Of a DNA stretch of 32,161 nucleotides, positions 9,750 through 18,259 are shown in pieces (positions within the stretch are counted from its first letter, which is position 1; every line of letters begins with the position of its first letter). The translations under genes were made by a program, and so were the position numbers. The stretch comes from Candidatus Aminicenantota bacterium (GTDB lineage Bacteria; Acidobacteriota; Aminicenantia; Aminicenantales; Aminicenantaceae), in contig JAOUKO010000009.1 in NCBI GenBank assembly GCA_029882525.1, positions 1 to 32,161 of the forward strand, read 5' to 3'. A model generated the notes under the pieces. That model saw nothing but the letters and a program-made list of their open reading frames with translations, made no database searches and was not told where the DNA came from.

Positions 9750-9779
9750 ATTTTACGATAGGTGTTTCTGTTTTGTCAA
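9750..9779 (-). promoter_or_regulatory. Candidate sigma70-type promoter for exbD
   Basis: On minus strand TTGACA (9779-9774), N18, TAAAAT (9755-9750), upstream of exbD start at 9713. Confidence 0.45.
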
Positions 9780-9786
9780 CGTGTTG

Positions 9787-9815
9787 TTGATTTTTTTCGC
9801 ATGGGCATATATATT
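9787..9815 (+). promoter_or_regulatory. Candidate sigma70-type promoter for the TIGR04076-like gene
   Basis: TTGATT (9787-9792), N17, TATATT (9810-9815), then GGAGGCGAC SD and ATG at 9837. Confidence 0.5.
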
Positions 9816-9836
9816 TGAAATAAAAAAGGAGGCGAC

Positions 9837-10109
9837 ATGAAAGAGTTAAAGATAGAGGTGGTGGGAGTCAAAGAACGGTGTGGGGCCAAACATAAGGTTG
9901 GAGATTACTTCTTCATCAGAGGAGAAGGGACTATCGAGATTCCAGAGAAGAAAAAAGTATGCATCTATGCTCTCAACAGCCTCTTCCCTTTCTTGACCTC
10001 CAAGCAGAGGGAAGATGAGCTTCCTCATGATGATTGGGTCGCTGAGACTGAGACACTTTGCTGTCCGGACCCGAAAGGGGTCGTGTTCAAGATCACTCCT
10101 CTTTCTTGA
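9837..10109 (+). CDS. TIGR04076-like small cysteine-containing protein
   Basis: 90-aa ORF with strong SD; CGAKHKVGDYFFIRGEGTIEIPEKKKVCIYALNSLFPFLTSKQR...CPDPKGVVFKI resembles TIGR04076 architecture. Confidence 0.65.
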   Translation: MKELKIEVVGVKERCGAKHKVGDYFFIRGEGTIEIPEKKKVCIYALNSLFPFLTSKQREDELPHDDWVAETETLCCPDPKGVVFKITPLS

Positions 10110-10231
10110 AAGTGAGCTGAAGCTTCACCTTAAACATCTTTTTTTATTCATTTTGATAGGGTTCATCGCTCATAAGGACATGAATACTTACTCAAAATTT
10201 AACCAGGAGATGTTGTGTATTGAGACCTGTA

Positions 10232-11896
10232 TTAAGACGTGAATCCTTTTTGACGGGAGAAGAGTATGGCCCGAGCTTCAAAGACGATGATAGCTGCCAG
10301 GAAAATCAAGATGACACTGACACATCCCAAAAGGTAGCTTTTTGTCTTGAAGAAATTATAGCCTTGGTAGACGAGGGCGCCAAGCGTCGTCAAGAGCATG
10401 AAGATGGCCGGATAGACCGTGTATTTTTTAGGCCTTTTGATTCCCACAAGATAGGAGGAGACAACGATCAAAGCCAGGGCAGCCACGAGCTGGTTTGAAG
10501 CACCAAAAACAGGCCATATAGCCTTGTAGCCCTCTGTCCCTCCCATGATTCCCGCAAAAACCAGGACAAAAAGAGACGCAAGCCACCTGTTTTTAAGAGG
10601 AGGAACGGCTCTCCCCAGGAGCTCGGTGGTGATAAATCGGCCAATCCTGGTCGCGGTGTCAAGGGTGGTCAGGACAAAAGCGTTGAGCATGATCATGCCG
10701 AAAAAAGTTCCGATGACTAAGGTCAATCCAGGAAGGGCTGAGAGGAGCTTTCCGTACCCCGTGGCAAAGGCCCGGATCGGGTCTCCTAAAGTGGTCATCA
10801 GATACTGAAAGCCGAATGGGCTCTCTATCCCAGAAGGATCCCAGATAAGCGCACTGGCTGCGATGAATATTACCAGGCCGGCCAGGGCCGCTTCAGTGAC
10901 CATCCCACCGTATCCGATCAGTTTTCCGCTCAGCTCGTCAGGGAGTTGTTTGGCTGTTGTTCCCCCGGCCACAAGGGAATGGAATCCTGAGATGGCCCCG
11001 CAGGCAATGATGACAAAGAGCATGGGCCAGAGAGGTCCTCCTTTGCTTGTAAAAGAGATAAAAGCCGGTGCGTTAAGTGAGGGGTGAGCAATGATCAGCC
11101 CAAGATAACCAAGGCCAAGCCCTAAGAACAGAATCCAGGTGCTGATATAATCTCTCGGCTGGAGAAGAAACCATACCGGTAGCGAGGAAGCAAAGAAGCT
11201 GTAAATGATCAGCAGAAAAAACCAGAATTTCTGGGCTGACATTCCCAGTATTTGAGCAGGGAGCGTGATCGGTACCAGGTTTCCAATGTAAATCAGTAAG
11301 AAAAGGAGGAGGAGAGAAAGGAGGGTTCCGATGACAACGTTGAAGCCCTTTTTATAGACCAGCCAGCCAAATAACATTGCAATAAAGACCAGGCTAAAAG
11401 TGGGGATGACGATTTCAGGCTGGGAGACAAGAGTTTGTGAGGCAACCACAGCAAAAACCGCGATGACCAGAGCCAGGGTCATCCAGATGAACACAGAAAA
11501 GATGATTTTCGTCCGATATCCAAGCGTTTTATTGGATATGTCTGCCAGTGATGTTCCTCGATTCCGGACAGATGTCATCAGCGAGGTGTAATCGTGCACT
11601 GCTCCCAGGAAGATACTGCCCAGAGCCACCCAGAGAAGGCCACCCAGCCAGCCGAAATAGAGAACTCCCAGCAAAGGGCCAAGGATCGGTCCAGCTCCCG
11701 CGATCGATGAGAAATGATGTCCGAAGAGGAGAGGCTTTTTGGCCGGGGAATAGTCGATCCCATCTTTCAGCTGCTGAGCAGGAGTAGGACGGTCTTTGCT
11801 CGCCTGAACCACGTGTTTTTCGATGAAGCTCCCGTATATTTTGTAGCCTAGGATGAGCCAGGTTATAAGAATGAAGGCAATGATAAGAGTGTTCAT
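10232..11896 (-). CDS. cstA: Carbon starvation protein CstA family (peptide/pyruvate transporter)
   Basis: Multi-TM; KKPLLFGHHFSSIAGAGPILGPLLGVLYFGWLGGLLWVALGSIFLGAVHDY and SGFHSLVAGGTTAKQL are CstA hallmarks. Confidence 0.93.
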   Translation of the reverse strand: MNTLIIAFILITWLILGYKIYGSFIEKHVVQASKDRPTPAQQLKDGIDYSPAKKPLLFGHHFSSIAGAGPILGPLLGVLYFGWLGGLLWVALGSIFLGAVHDYTSLMTSVRNRGTSLADISNKTLGYRTKIIFSVFIWMTLALVIAVFAVVASQTLVSQPEIVIPTFSLVFIAMLFGWLVYKKGFNVVIGTLLSLLLLFLLIYIGNLVPITLPAQILGMSAQKFWFFLLIIYSFFASSLPVWFLLQPRDYISTWILFLGLGLGYLGLIIAHPSLNAPAFISFTSKGGPLWPMLFVIIACGAISGFHSLVAGGTTAKQLPDELSGKLIGYGGMVTEAALAGLVIFIAASALIWDPSGIESPFGFQYLMTTLGDPIRAFATGYGKLLSALPGLTLVIGTFFGMIMLNAFVLTTLDTATRIGRFITTELLGRAVPPLKNRWLASLFVLVFAGIMGGTEGYKAIWPVFGASNQLVAALALIVVSSYLVGIKRPKKYTVYPAIFMLLTTLGALVYQGYNFFKTKSYLLGCVSVILIFLAAIIVFEARAILFSRQKGFTS

Positions 11897-12011
11897 CTCT
11901 TCTTTTTCAGAGTCGCGATCTTAAAATATATTGGATAATTTCCGAATTTGCAAGGCAGATGGATTTGAGAGACTAACCTGGGCACTGTTGACGATGATCG
12001 GGACGACTTTT

Positions 12012-13907
12012 TTATTTTTGAGAGCTCTTCCAATACAGGAAAGCGGCTAAGATAAGAAATGCAGCTAATGCAACATAATCACCAAGATCGACACCTATTC
12101 CCTGCGGCTTATGGGCTGTGATATAGGCATATAACGCGACTCCAACCATGGTGATTCCCTCTCCGGCGATGAATCCTGAACCTAAGAGAATCCCTTTTTC
12201 TTTTCTGTGAGTTTTCAGTTTATCATCTTTGACGGATCTCCTCTCGATGATATTCCTGATCAATCCTCCGACGAAGATCGGGGTCATTGTAGAGAGAGGA
12301 AGATAAATCCCGACAGCAAAAGGAAGGGAAGGAATCCCGACAAGCTCTGCTACCAGGGCAAAGGCACCTCCGACCAGGACGAGTCCCCAAGGGAGGTTAC
12401 CGCCGAGCACTCCTTCGATGACCGTTTTCATCAAGGTGGCTTGAGGCGCAGATAATTCCTGGCTACCAAATTCAAAAGTTTTCCCCAGAAGCCACACTGT
12501 CCAAGCTATGGCATAAGCAGAGGCCAAAACTCCTATCAATTCAGACATCTGCTGTTTCCTGGGAGTGGCTCCGATAATGTAGCCGGCTTTGAGGTCCTGT
12601 GAAATGTCACCAGCAATAGAGGCACTGATGGCGACCACAGTCCCGACAGTCAAGGCTGTGGCCATGCCCAAAAGGTCTGTCCACCCCAGGGCTAAAAAGA
12701 CTAAGCTTGTTCCGAGAAGGGCCACTATTGTCATGCCAGAAGTGGGATTGGAAGTCACCCCCACCATTCCCACTATTCTCGAGGAGACGGTCACAAAACA
12801 AAAGGCGAAGACGACGATACATACAGCTCCTAATAAGCGGATCAAGAGAGAGGTTTGGATGCCAAGGACCTGGGGGGCCAATATGATCAGGACTGTGACT
12901 ATGAGAATTCCAAGGCCCAGGACCGGGAAAGGCAGGTCAGTATCTGTTCTTATCTTTTTGCTTTGATCGGTTTGCTTACTCAACCTGAAATCTTTAAATC
13001 CCGTCTTCAGTGCACCGAGCATTGTCGGCAAGGACTTGACGACCGTGATGATCCCTCCAACGGCCACAGCTCCAGCGCCGATGACCCTTATGTATTTATA
13101 CCAGATATCCTCGGCTGCCATCTGAGCTATAGGAAGGTTTGTTTCAGGGAACAGCGGGATATTAAGGTTCTCTCCGAAATAAGCGATCAAAGGAATCAGG
13201 CCTACCCAGGAAAGAATGCCGCCGGCGACCATGATTCCGGCGATTCGGGGACCCAGGATAAAGCCAACTCCAAGAAGGGCGGGTGTGGCGTCCAAACCAA
13301 GTTCGGCTTTTTTCAGTACAGGGAGTTTGAGGTGGATCTTATCCGGCCAGAGTTTAAAGATGGCAATAATGGCTTTGTAGACCGCCCCGATCCCCAGACC
13401 TAGGAATACGTTCTTGGCTTTGGCTCCGCCTTCTTCTGCCGAGATTAAAACCTGAGAGGCTGCGACTCCTTCAGGATAGGGAAGAACCCCGTGTTCCTTG
13501 ACGATAAGAGCTTTTCTCAGCGGGATCATGAAGAGAACTCCCAGGATGCCGCCGAAGAGGGCCAACGTTCCTATTTTGAAGATACTCGGATTGAATCCCC
13601 AGAGAAAAAGAGCCGGGATGGTGAAGATGATCCCCGAGGCCAAGGAAGAACTGGCTGATCCTGTGGTTTGAGCGATGTTGCAGTCCAAGATGGTGCTTTT
13701 TCCCAATATTGGAGTAAGGACTCTGAACACAGCCACAGAAATCACAGCCAGAGGAATGGCTGTTGAGATTGTCAACCCCACTCTCAAGCCTATGTAGGCA
13801 TTGGCTGCACCGAAGACGATACCGAAGATGGCTCCGATGATGACAGCCTTGAGGGTGAAATCTTTATACGGAGTTTGGTCGGGCACATAAGGTTTGTGTT
13901 CTTCCAT
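12012..13907 (-). CDS. OPT family oligopeptide transporter
   Basis: 631-aa multi-TM; DFTLKAVIIGAIFGIVFGAANAYIGLRVGLTISTAIPLAV, NIAQTTGSASSSLASGIIFTIPAL, DLKAGYIIGATPRKQQ are OPT family motifs. Confidence 0.93.
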   Translation of the reverse strand: MEEHKPYVPDQTPYKDFTLKAVIIGAIFGIVFGAANAYIGLRVGLTISTAIPLAVISVAVFRVLTPILGKSTILDCNIAQTTGSASSSLASGIIFTIPALFLWGFNPSIFKIGTLALFGGILGVLFMIPLRKALIVKEHGVLPYPEGVAASQVLISAEEGGAKAKNVFLGLGIGAVYKAIIAIFKLWPDKIHLKLPVLKKAELGLDATPALLGVGFILGPRIAGIMVAGGILSWVGLIPLIAYFGENLNIPLFPETNLPIAQMAAEDIWYKYIRVIGAGAVAVGGIITVVKSLPTMLGALKTGFKDFRLSKQTDQSKKIRTDTDLPFPVLGLGILIVTVLIILAPQVLGIQTSLLIRLLGAVCIVVFAFCFVTVSSRIVGMVGVTSNPTSGMTIVALLGTSLVFLALGWTDLLGMATALTVGTVVAISASIAGDISQDLKAGYIIGATPRKQQMSELIGVLASAYAIAWTVWLLGKTFEFGSQELSAPQATLMKTVIEGVLGGNLPWGLVLVGGAFALVAELVGIPSLPFAVGIYLPLSTMTPIFVGGLIRNIIERRSVKDDKLKTHRKEKGILLGSGFIAGEGITMVGVALYAYITAHKPQGIGVDLGDYVALAAFLILAAFLYWKSSQK

Positions 13908-14117
13908 CTTCAGTTCCTTTCCTTGGCATCAAGTTTTTTGCAGTCTAACATATAATGCATGTTTTTTCTAACAGAAATTCTGGCCATCATTCTATCCTGT
14001 TTTGCATTGATTGGACAAATTGAGGTATCGTATCCGCAAGGGATGAAGAGAGTTTAAAATGGGTGAGTTTATTGATGAGACGCCACCTCACTTTGGGGCA
14101 AGTCTGTCTTTAAGCGA

Positions 14118-14513
14118 CTAACCCAGGGTTTCGGCAGCCTTTTTATTATTGTTTGTTTGGAATATCAGAAGAGCTCTTCCTGATCCGATAGATGTCCCGT
14201 AGCAGTAATCTATATCGATCGCAGCATTCCCCAAAAGAGCGCCTATCTCTGCTCCGGCCCCTATTCGGTCCTCGATTTCGACTGTGACAACTTTGTTTGT
14301 CTTTACTTTATATCTTAATACTTTCAGAGCTTTCTCAGCTTTTTTATTATCTGATGTGATAAGCAGAAAAATTCCCTTCTTGCCTTCTGAATGAGCGCGG
14401 AGGGCTCTCAGGTTCACGCCGGCGTTGGCTAAAGTCCCCAGCACACGTCCTAATATGCCGGGTTCATTGGGGGTGATGACGTGGAGTTCTGTTTCTTCCT
14501 TTACATTGTGCAA
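14118..14513 (-). CDS. Tandem ACT-domain protein
   Basis: ELHVITPNEPGILGRVLGTLANAGVNLRALRAHSEGKKGIFLLITSD (ACT 1) and VTVEIEDRIGAGAEIGALLGNAAIDIDYCYGTSIGSGRALLIFQTN (ACT 2). Confidence 0.85.
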   Translation of the reverse strand: MHNVKEETELHVITPNEPGILGRVLGTLANAGVNLRALRAHSEGKKGIFLLITSDNKKAEKALKVLRYKVKTNKVVTVEIEDRIGAGAEIGALLGNAAIDIDYCYGTSIGSGRALLIFQTNNNKKAAETLG

Positions 14514-14596
14514 TTTTTCTCCTCCTTTGTTGAAAGTGAATTATACCAAAATCAGTGCTTTAAAAACAAAGAAAATATCACAAATCAAGAAAGATA

Positions 14597-14624
14597 TTGT
14601 TTTTTGCATTGGCATGCATATAAT
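14597..14624 (+). promoter_or_regulatory. Candidate promoter upstream of the glutamine amidotransferase
   Basis: TTGTTT (14597-14602), N16, TATAAT (14619-14624), 24 nt upstream of ATG 14648. Confidence 0.35.
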
Positions 14625-14647
14625 TTGAGGGCAAAGCGCATCAAGAG

Positions 14648-15363
14648 ATGGATGGCATGGTGAGCAAAGAGAAAGGGCGATTGGCCTTTATCGATAATTC
14701 CATCGATTCTTCAGTCTACAATCCAGAGGAACATTGGAAGCCATATCTTGAGGTCGAGTGGGATTCATTCAAAGCGACCAAACATCAATTCCCAGATTTC
14801 AAGAAAGTCAAGTACACCCATTTACTCTTGACAGGTTCAGAAGCTTCGATTGTGACCAGAGATAAATGGGCTGAAGAGGAAGCCGAGGTTATCCAGGAAG
14901 CAGTGGAGAGGGGATTAGCGGTTCTCGGAAGCTGCTACGGCCATCAGCTTCTCGCTTATGCCCTTCTGGGCTCTTCTTCTGTTCGCCGGTCTCCTCGGCT
15001 GAAGTGGGGTGGATTCCTGTCCAGATTGTCAGAGAAAGCAGGATTCTCGGCAAGAAAAGGCAGGCTTTTTCCTTCTCAGTTCATTTTGATGAGGTCGTGA
15101 ATTTGAATGAGGATTTCCATATTTTGGCTTCCACTGAGCGCTGCCTGGTCCAAGCTTTTCAGGTAAAGGACAGGCCGATCTGGGGTTTTCAGATTCACCC
15201 TGAGATCAACATTCAAAACGCTCGAACACTTTTAAAAAACTTGATCGCGCTTAAACTGAATAATACATCCATCTTTGAGAAAGCTTTAAATTCAAGGCCA
15301 AAAGACTCAGGGCTCATCAAGCAGATTACAGAATGCTTTTTGAGTGCAGGGGGGTACCGATAA
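14648..15363 (+). pseudogene. Class I glutamine amidotransferase, interrupted by one frameshift
   Basis: Frame 1 carries nucleophile motif GSCYGHQLLAYALLG to VRRSP; another frame resumes exactly at (A)EVGWIPVQIV and carries QIHPEIN (His/Glu). Junction at about 14996-15003; one missing base (for example G after CGG at 14996-14998) restores a single ORF. Confidence 0.8.
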
Positions 15364-15507
15364 AGAGCTTAAATAACAAAATGAAGGATCCAAGTTCGAC
15401 TCGAAAACCTAGGGAGCTCGGACTCTTCGACCTCCTTATTCCGTCTTAGAGAATAAAAAAGAAAAAGAAATCGGGTTGAGTGAGTTTTCCAGTTATCTCG
15501 CCTGGTA

Positions 15508-15966
15508 TTAACTTTTCAGTTTATTTAAAATTTCCCTGGGAAGAGAGCTGACTTCAGCCTTGGCGTTCGTTGAGAGGTGCACGGTGTAGCCACTGGCGAT
15601 GGACTTTTTCTCTTTTCTGGTCACGAGTTCATAAGCAAAGACCACTTTTTTCGGGGTGACCTCTTTCAGGAAGACACGGATGAGGAATTTGTCGTCGTAT
15701 CTCAGCGGCCTTTTGTATTTGCAGAAGGCTTCGACAACGACCAGGTAATAGCCCTGCTCCTCGATACTTTTATAGGGAATATTCTTCTGGCGGCAGAATT
15801 CCGTTCTCCCTATCTCAAACCACTCAAAATAACTTTTGTTGTGGGCCACTCCCATTCGGTCAATTTCTGAATAGCGAACCCTCACTTCGAATTCGATGTA
15901 TTTTTTCCCCCCTTGAGTCAAAGCAGCTTTATTCGACAAGCTTTCCGAGTTTCGAGATTTCATCAT
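15508..15966 (-). CDS. Acyl-CoA thioesterase, 4HBT/YbgC-like hotdog fold
   Basis: FEVRVRYSEIDRMGVAHNKSYFEWFEIGRTEFCRQKNIPY (hotdog catalytic region). The ORF track start is 16014; internal ATG at about 15966 is the preferred start because it limits overlap with the upstream gene. Confidence 0.88.
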   Translation of the reverse strand: MMKSRNSESLSNKAALTQGGKKYIEFEVRVRYSEIDRMGVAHNKSYFEWFEIGRTEFCRQKNIPYKSIEEQGYYLVVVEAFCKYKRPLRYDDKFLIRVFLKEVTPKKVVFAYELVTRKEKKSIASGYTVHLSTNAKAEVSSLPREILNKLKS

Positions 15967-16219
15967 TGTAGTATTTTCGGTAAAGAATTTCCCACTCTCT
16001 GCTTCCTTCTTCAATGGCTTTCTTCTGAGATTGAATCTTTTCTATGGCCTTCTTATCGATCATGTTATAAAGCTTAATCTCTTCTTCGATGCTTTTCACT
16101 ATCGACAGCCTTATTTCATTCGAGTCATCCAGGAATTCAACCTGGTCGTTCCCAAAAAGAAAGTCGAGCATGATGCGGGATAAAAAGTTTATTTTTTCTC
16201 GAGAAAGCCTTAGTGTCAC
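15929..16219 (-). CDS. DUF507 family protein (copy 2)
   Basis: MTLRLSREKINFLSRIMLDFLFGNDQVEFLDDSNEIRLSIVKSIEEEIKLYNMIDKKA; same architecture as the upstream paralogue. Confidence 0.8.
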   Translation of the reverse strand: MTLRLSREKINFLSRIMLDFLFGNDQVEFLDDSNEIRLSIVKSIEEEIKLYNMIDKKAIEKIQSQKKAIEEGSREWEILYRKYYNDEISKLGKLVE

Positions 16220-16494
16220 AGGACTATATTCCTTTCCCTTGCCAGTTTTGTTTTAATCATCCTGAACATCGTCTGGTATTCGATGTTTTCTCTTCGGATT
16301 TTTTCCATGTGCTTGCTGAGGATTTCTCTCACTTCTTGGTCGAGCTTATCTTCCTTTTGGAACTCTTCGGTGATAAGGTCGATAAGCTCCACGATAAGCT
16401 TATTCCTGTCCTCGGCGATTATTTTTCCGTCTTTAACAAGATTTCGCACGGCCAAAGAGGCCAGATGCTCTATTTGATTCTTGTTTAGCCTCAT
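16216..16494 (-). CDS. DUF507 family protein (copy 1)
   Basis: MRLNKNQIEHLASLAVRNLVKDGKIIAEDRNKLIVELIDLITEEFQKEDKLDQEVREIL; ORF track start 16512, likely start ATG 16494. Overlaps copy 2 by 4 nt. Confidence 0.82.
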   Translation of the reverse strand: MRLNKNQIEHLASLAVRNLVKDGKIIAEDRNKLIVELIDLITEEFQKEDKLDQEVREILSKHMEKIRRENIEYQTMFRMIKTKLARERNIVL

Positions 16495-16503
16495 TTCCCG
16501 TAT

Positions 16504-16532
16504 AAAATACAATAACTTGCCTTAAAATTCAA
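16504..16532 (-). promoter_or_regulatory. Candidate promoter for the DUF507-thioesterase operon
   Basis: Minus strand TTGAAT (16532-16527), N17, TATTTT (16509-16504), very close to ATG 16494. Confidence 0.35.
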
Positions 16533-16677
16533 GGATTGTTTGAAGATGTCTTCTTGAAAGCTAAGAAATTGGACATTTATCGGCTATTCGCAGGGATTTT
16601 GGCGCAAAATTTTGCATAAAATCTACAATTTCTCCAAAAAAAGAGATTCCATGAGAAAAATCTGGAGTTGATGGTTT

Positions 16678-16773
16678 CTATTTGTCCTTGCTGGATAAGA
16701 AGAGGCTGTAGGCAAATCCACCCAGACAGACGGCAAAGATAAAGATCATAAAAAGAATGGCTTCAAGAGTCAT
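16678..16773 (-). CDS. Small single-TM protein, candidate MetS-like NSS transporter small subunit
   Basis: Not in the supplied ORF track. Manual translation: MTLEAILFMIFIFAVCLGGFAYSLFLSSKDK* (31 aa); ATG overlaps the 3' end of the NSS transporter by 11 nt. Confidence 0.7.
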   Translation of the reverse strand: MTLEAILFMIFIFAVCLGGFAYSLFLSSKDK

Positions 16774-18259
16774 TGGATCTCGCTAATATTTTGTTGATGA
16801 TGATTTTATTCAAGAGGATGAACAGCACGATGGCGATGATCCACTGAAAAAGAACGGTTCCTACGGTCGATGGAGCGAACAGTTTGAACCAATTTTGAGG
16901 ATCATCGGAATAGCTTTGCCAGAACCACCATCCCAGCATGGCCAAAAATTGGAGGGGAAGGAGGGCAATGACCAGGATGTCAAACCATTTTCCGATTTTG
17001 ATTTTGTGCTCAGGGTCGGAAATGATATTCAAACGGAAGTTTTTTGGGCCTATTTTGAGGACAGTGAACGTGAAGAAAAATCCGCTCACCATCAGGCCCA
17101 AACTCCAGACCCAGTCCTGGTTGTTGAAGAATCCCATGCTGATGGCCGAAGGAAGCCCTAGGCAGAACCCGCAGAGGCCAACAATAGTCACAGCTTTTCT
17201 CCTGGACAGCCCCGAATCCATCAGGATCCGGGTGTCGAGTTCAATCATCGAGATGAGGGAGGAGAAGGCTGCGAAAGTCAACGCAAGAAAGAAGAGGGCG
17301 AGGAAAAAATTGCCTCCGGGGATCTTTGAGAACAGGTTAGGAATCCAGATGAAAGTTAGGCCTTGATTGTCGGTTTTCATCACTTCAAGGACCTTCTGTT
17401 GTGAGAAATCCTGAGTCGAGAAGTAAGAGAAAACTGTGGGGATAACCGCCACGGCTGCCAGCAGGGAAGCCAGGTTGTTACCAAAGCCTAAGGTGGCTGA
17501 GGTCAAAACAGGATTTTCCCTTTTATGAGAATAGACCGCGTAAGTGAGTATCAGTCCCCAACCCGCGCCGGTTGACCAGGCGGACTGACTCAAGGCGTTC
17601 AACCAGACCTTATAGTCAGCTAGGCGGGACAGGTTAGGAGAGAAGAGGAAGTTTAGTCCCTGAAAGGCGGAGGGCAGGGTCAAAGAGCGCACACAGGCGA
17701 TGATGAGCAGAAGGAAAAGAGAGGGAATAAGGATCTTGTTGGCCCTTTCAATCCCTTTGACGACTCCCGCGTAGATTATGAAAGCACCGATGCCCATGGC
17801 CAAAAAGTGAAAGAGGATTGGCTCCCAAGAAGAGGTGAATGAATGCCAGAGTTCGAGAGAATTCCTCTTCAATAAGCCCTGGAAAGTGGTGGCGATAAAG
17901 TACTTGATGCACCAGCCGGTGACGACTGAGTAATAGAACATTATGGCCGTGGTCACAAAGGCGACAAAAGTCCCCATCCAGGCGCAGTTTCTTCCAGCCA
18001 TTTTCCCGAAGGAACCAATCACACCCAACCGGGTTTTCTTCCCCATGGATATTTCGATAATGAGAAGAGGTATAGACCAGAGCAAAAGGAAGATAATCCA
18101 GGCGATGATGAATGCCCCTCCGCCCTGCTGGCTGACAATCCGGGGAAAACGCCATATGTTCCCGGTGCCAACAGCCATACCCAGACCGGCAAAGATTATC
18201 CCCCAGCGGGAAGCGAACATTTCCTTTTTTGCCATTTTTGCTAATTTATTCTCATCCAT
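16763..18259 (-). CDS. Sodium-dependent transporter, NSS/SNF family
   Basis: RWGIIFAGLGMAVGTGNIWRFPRIVSQQGGGAFIIAWIIFLLLWSIPLLIIEISMGKKTRLG is the NSS signature. Preferred start MDENKLAKM at 18259 (ORF track start 18340), overlapping the truB end by 8 nt. Confidence 0.95.
   Translation of the reverse strand: MDENKLAKMAKKEMFASRWGIIFAGLGMAVGTGNIWRFPRIVSQQGGGAFIIAWIIFLLLWSIPLLIIEISMGKKTRLGVIGSFGKMAGRNCAWMGTFVAFVTTAIMFYYSVVTGWCIKYFIATTFQGLLKRNSLELWHSFTSSWEPILFHFLAMGIGAFIIYAGVVKGIERANKILIPSLFLLLIIACVRSLTLPSAFQGLNFLFSPNLSRLADYKVWLNALSQSAWSTGAGWGLILTYAVYSHKRENPVLTSATLGFGNNLASLLAAVAVIPTVFSYFSTQDFSQQKVLEVMKTDNQGLTFIWIPNLFSKIPGGNFFLALFFLALTFAAFSSLISMIELDTRILMDSGLSRRKAVTIVGLCGFCLGLPSAISMGFFNNQDWVWSLGLMVSGFFFTFTVLKIGPKNFRLNIISDPEHKIKIGKWFDILVIALLPLQFLAMLGWWFWQSYSDDPQNWFKLFAPSTVGTVLFQWIIAIVLFILLNKIIINKILARSNDS

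Noticed and set aside
10118-10127. Palindrome TGAAGCTTCA upstream of a T-run, between convergent genes
   Set aside because: No loop and the T-run is about 10 nt away; too weak for a terminator call.
14993-15003. Programmed -1 frameshift in the amidotransferase
   Set aside because: A -1 shift would join the two halves, but there is no slippery heptamer or clear downstream stem; mutation or sequence error is simpler.
15394-15402. GTTCGACTC resembling a tRNA T-loop
   Set aside because: No matching acceptor, D or anticodon arms could be folded around it.
16604-16615. Perfect 12-bp palindrome GCAAAATTTTGC
   Set aside because: AT-rich and single copy; may be an operator but no second site or known consensus was found.
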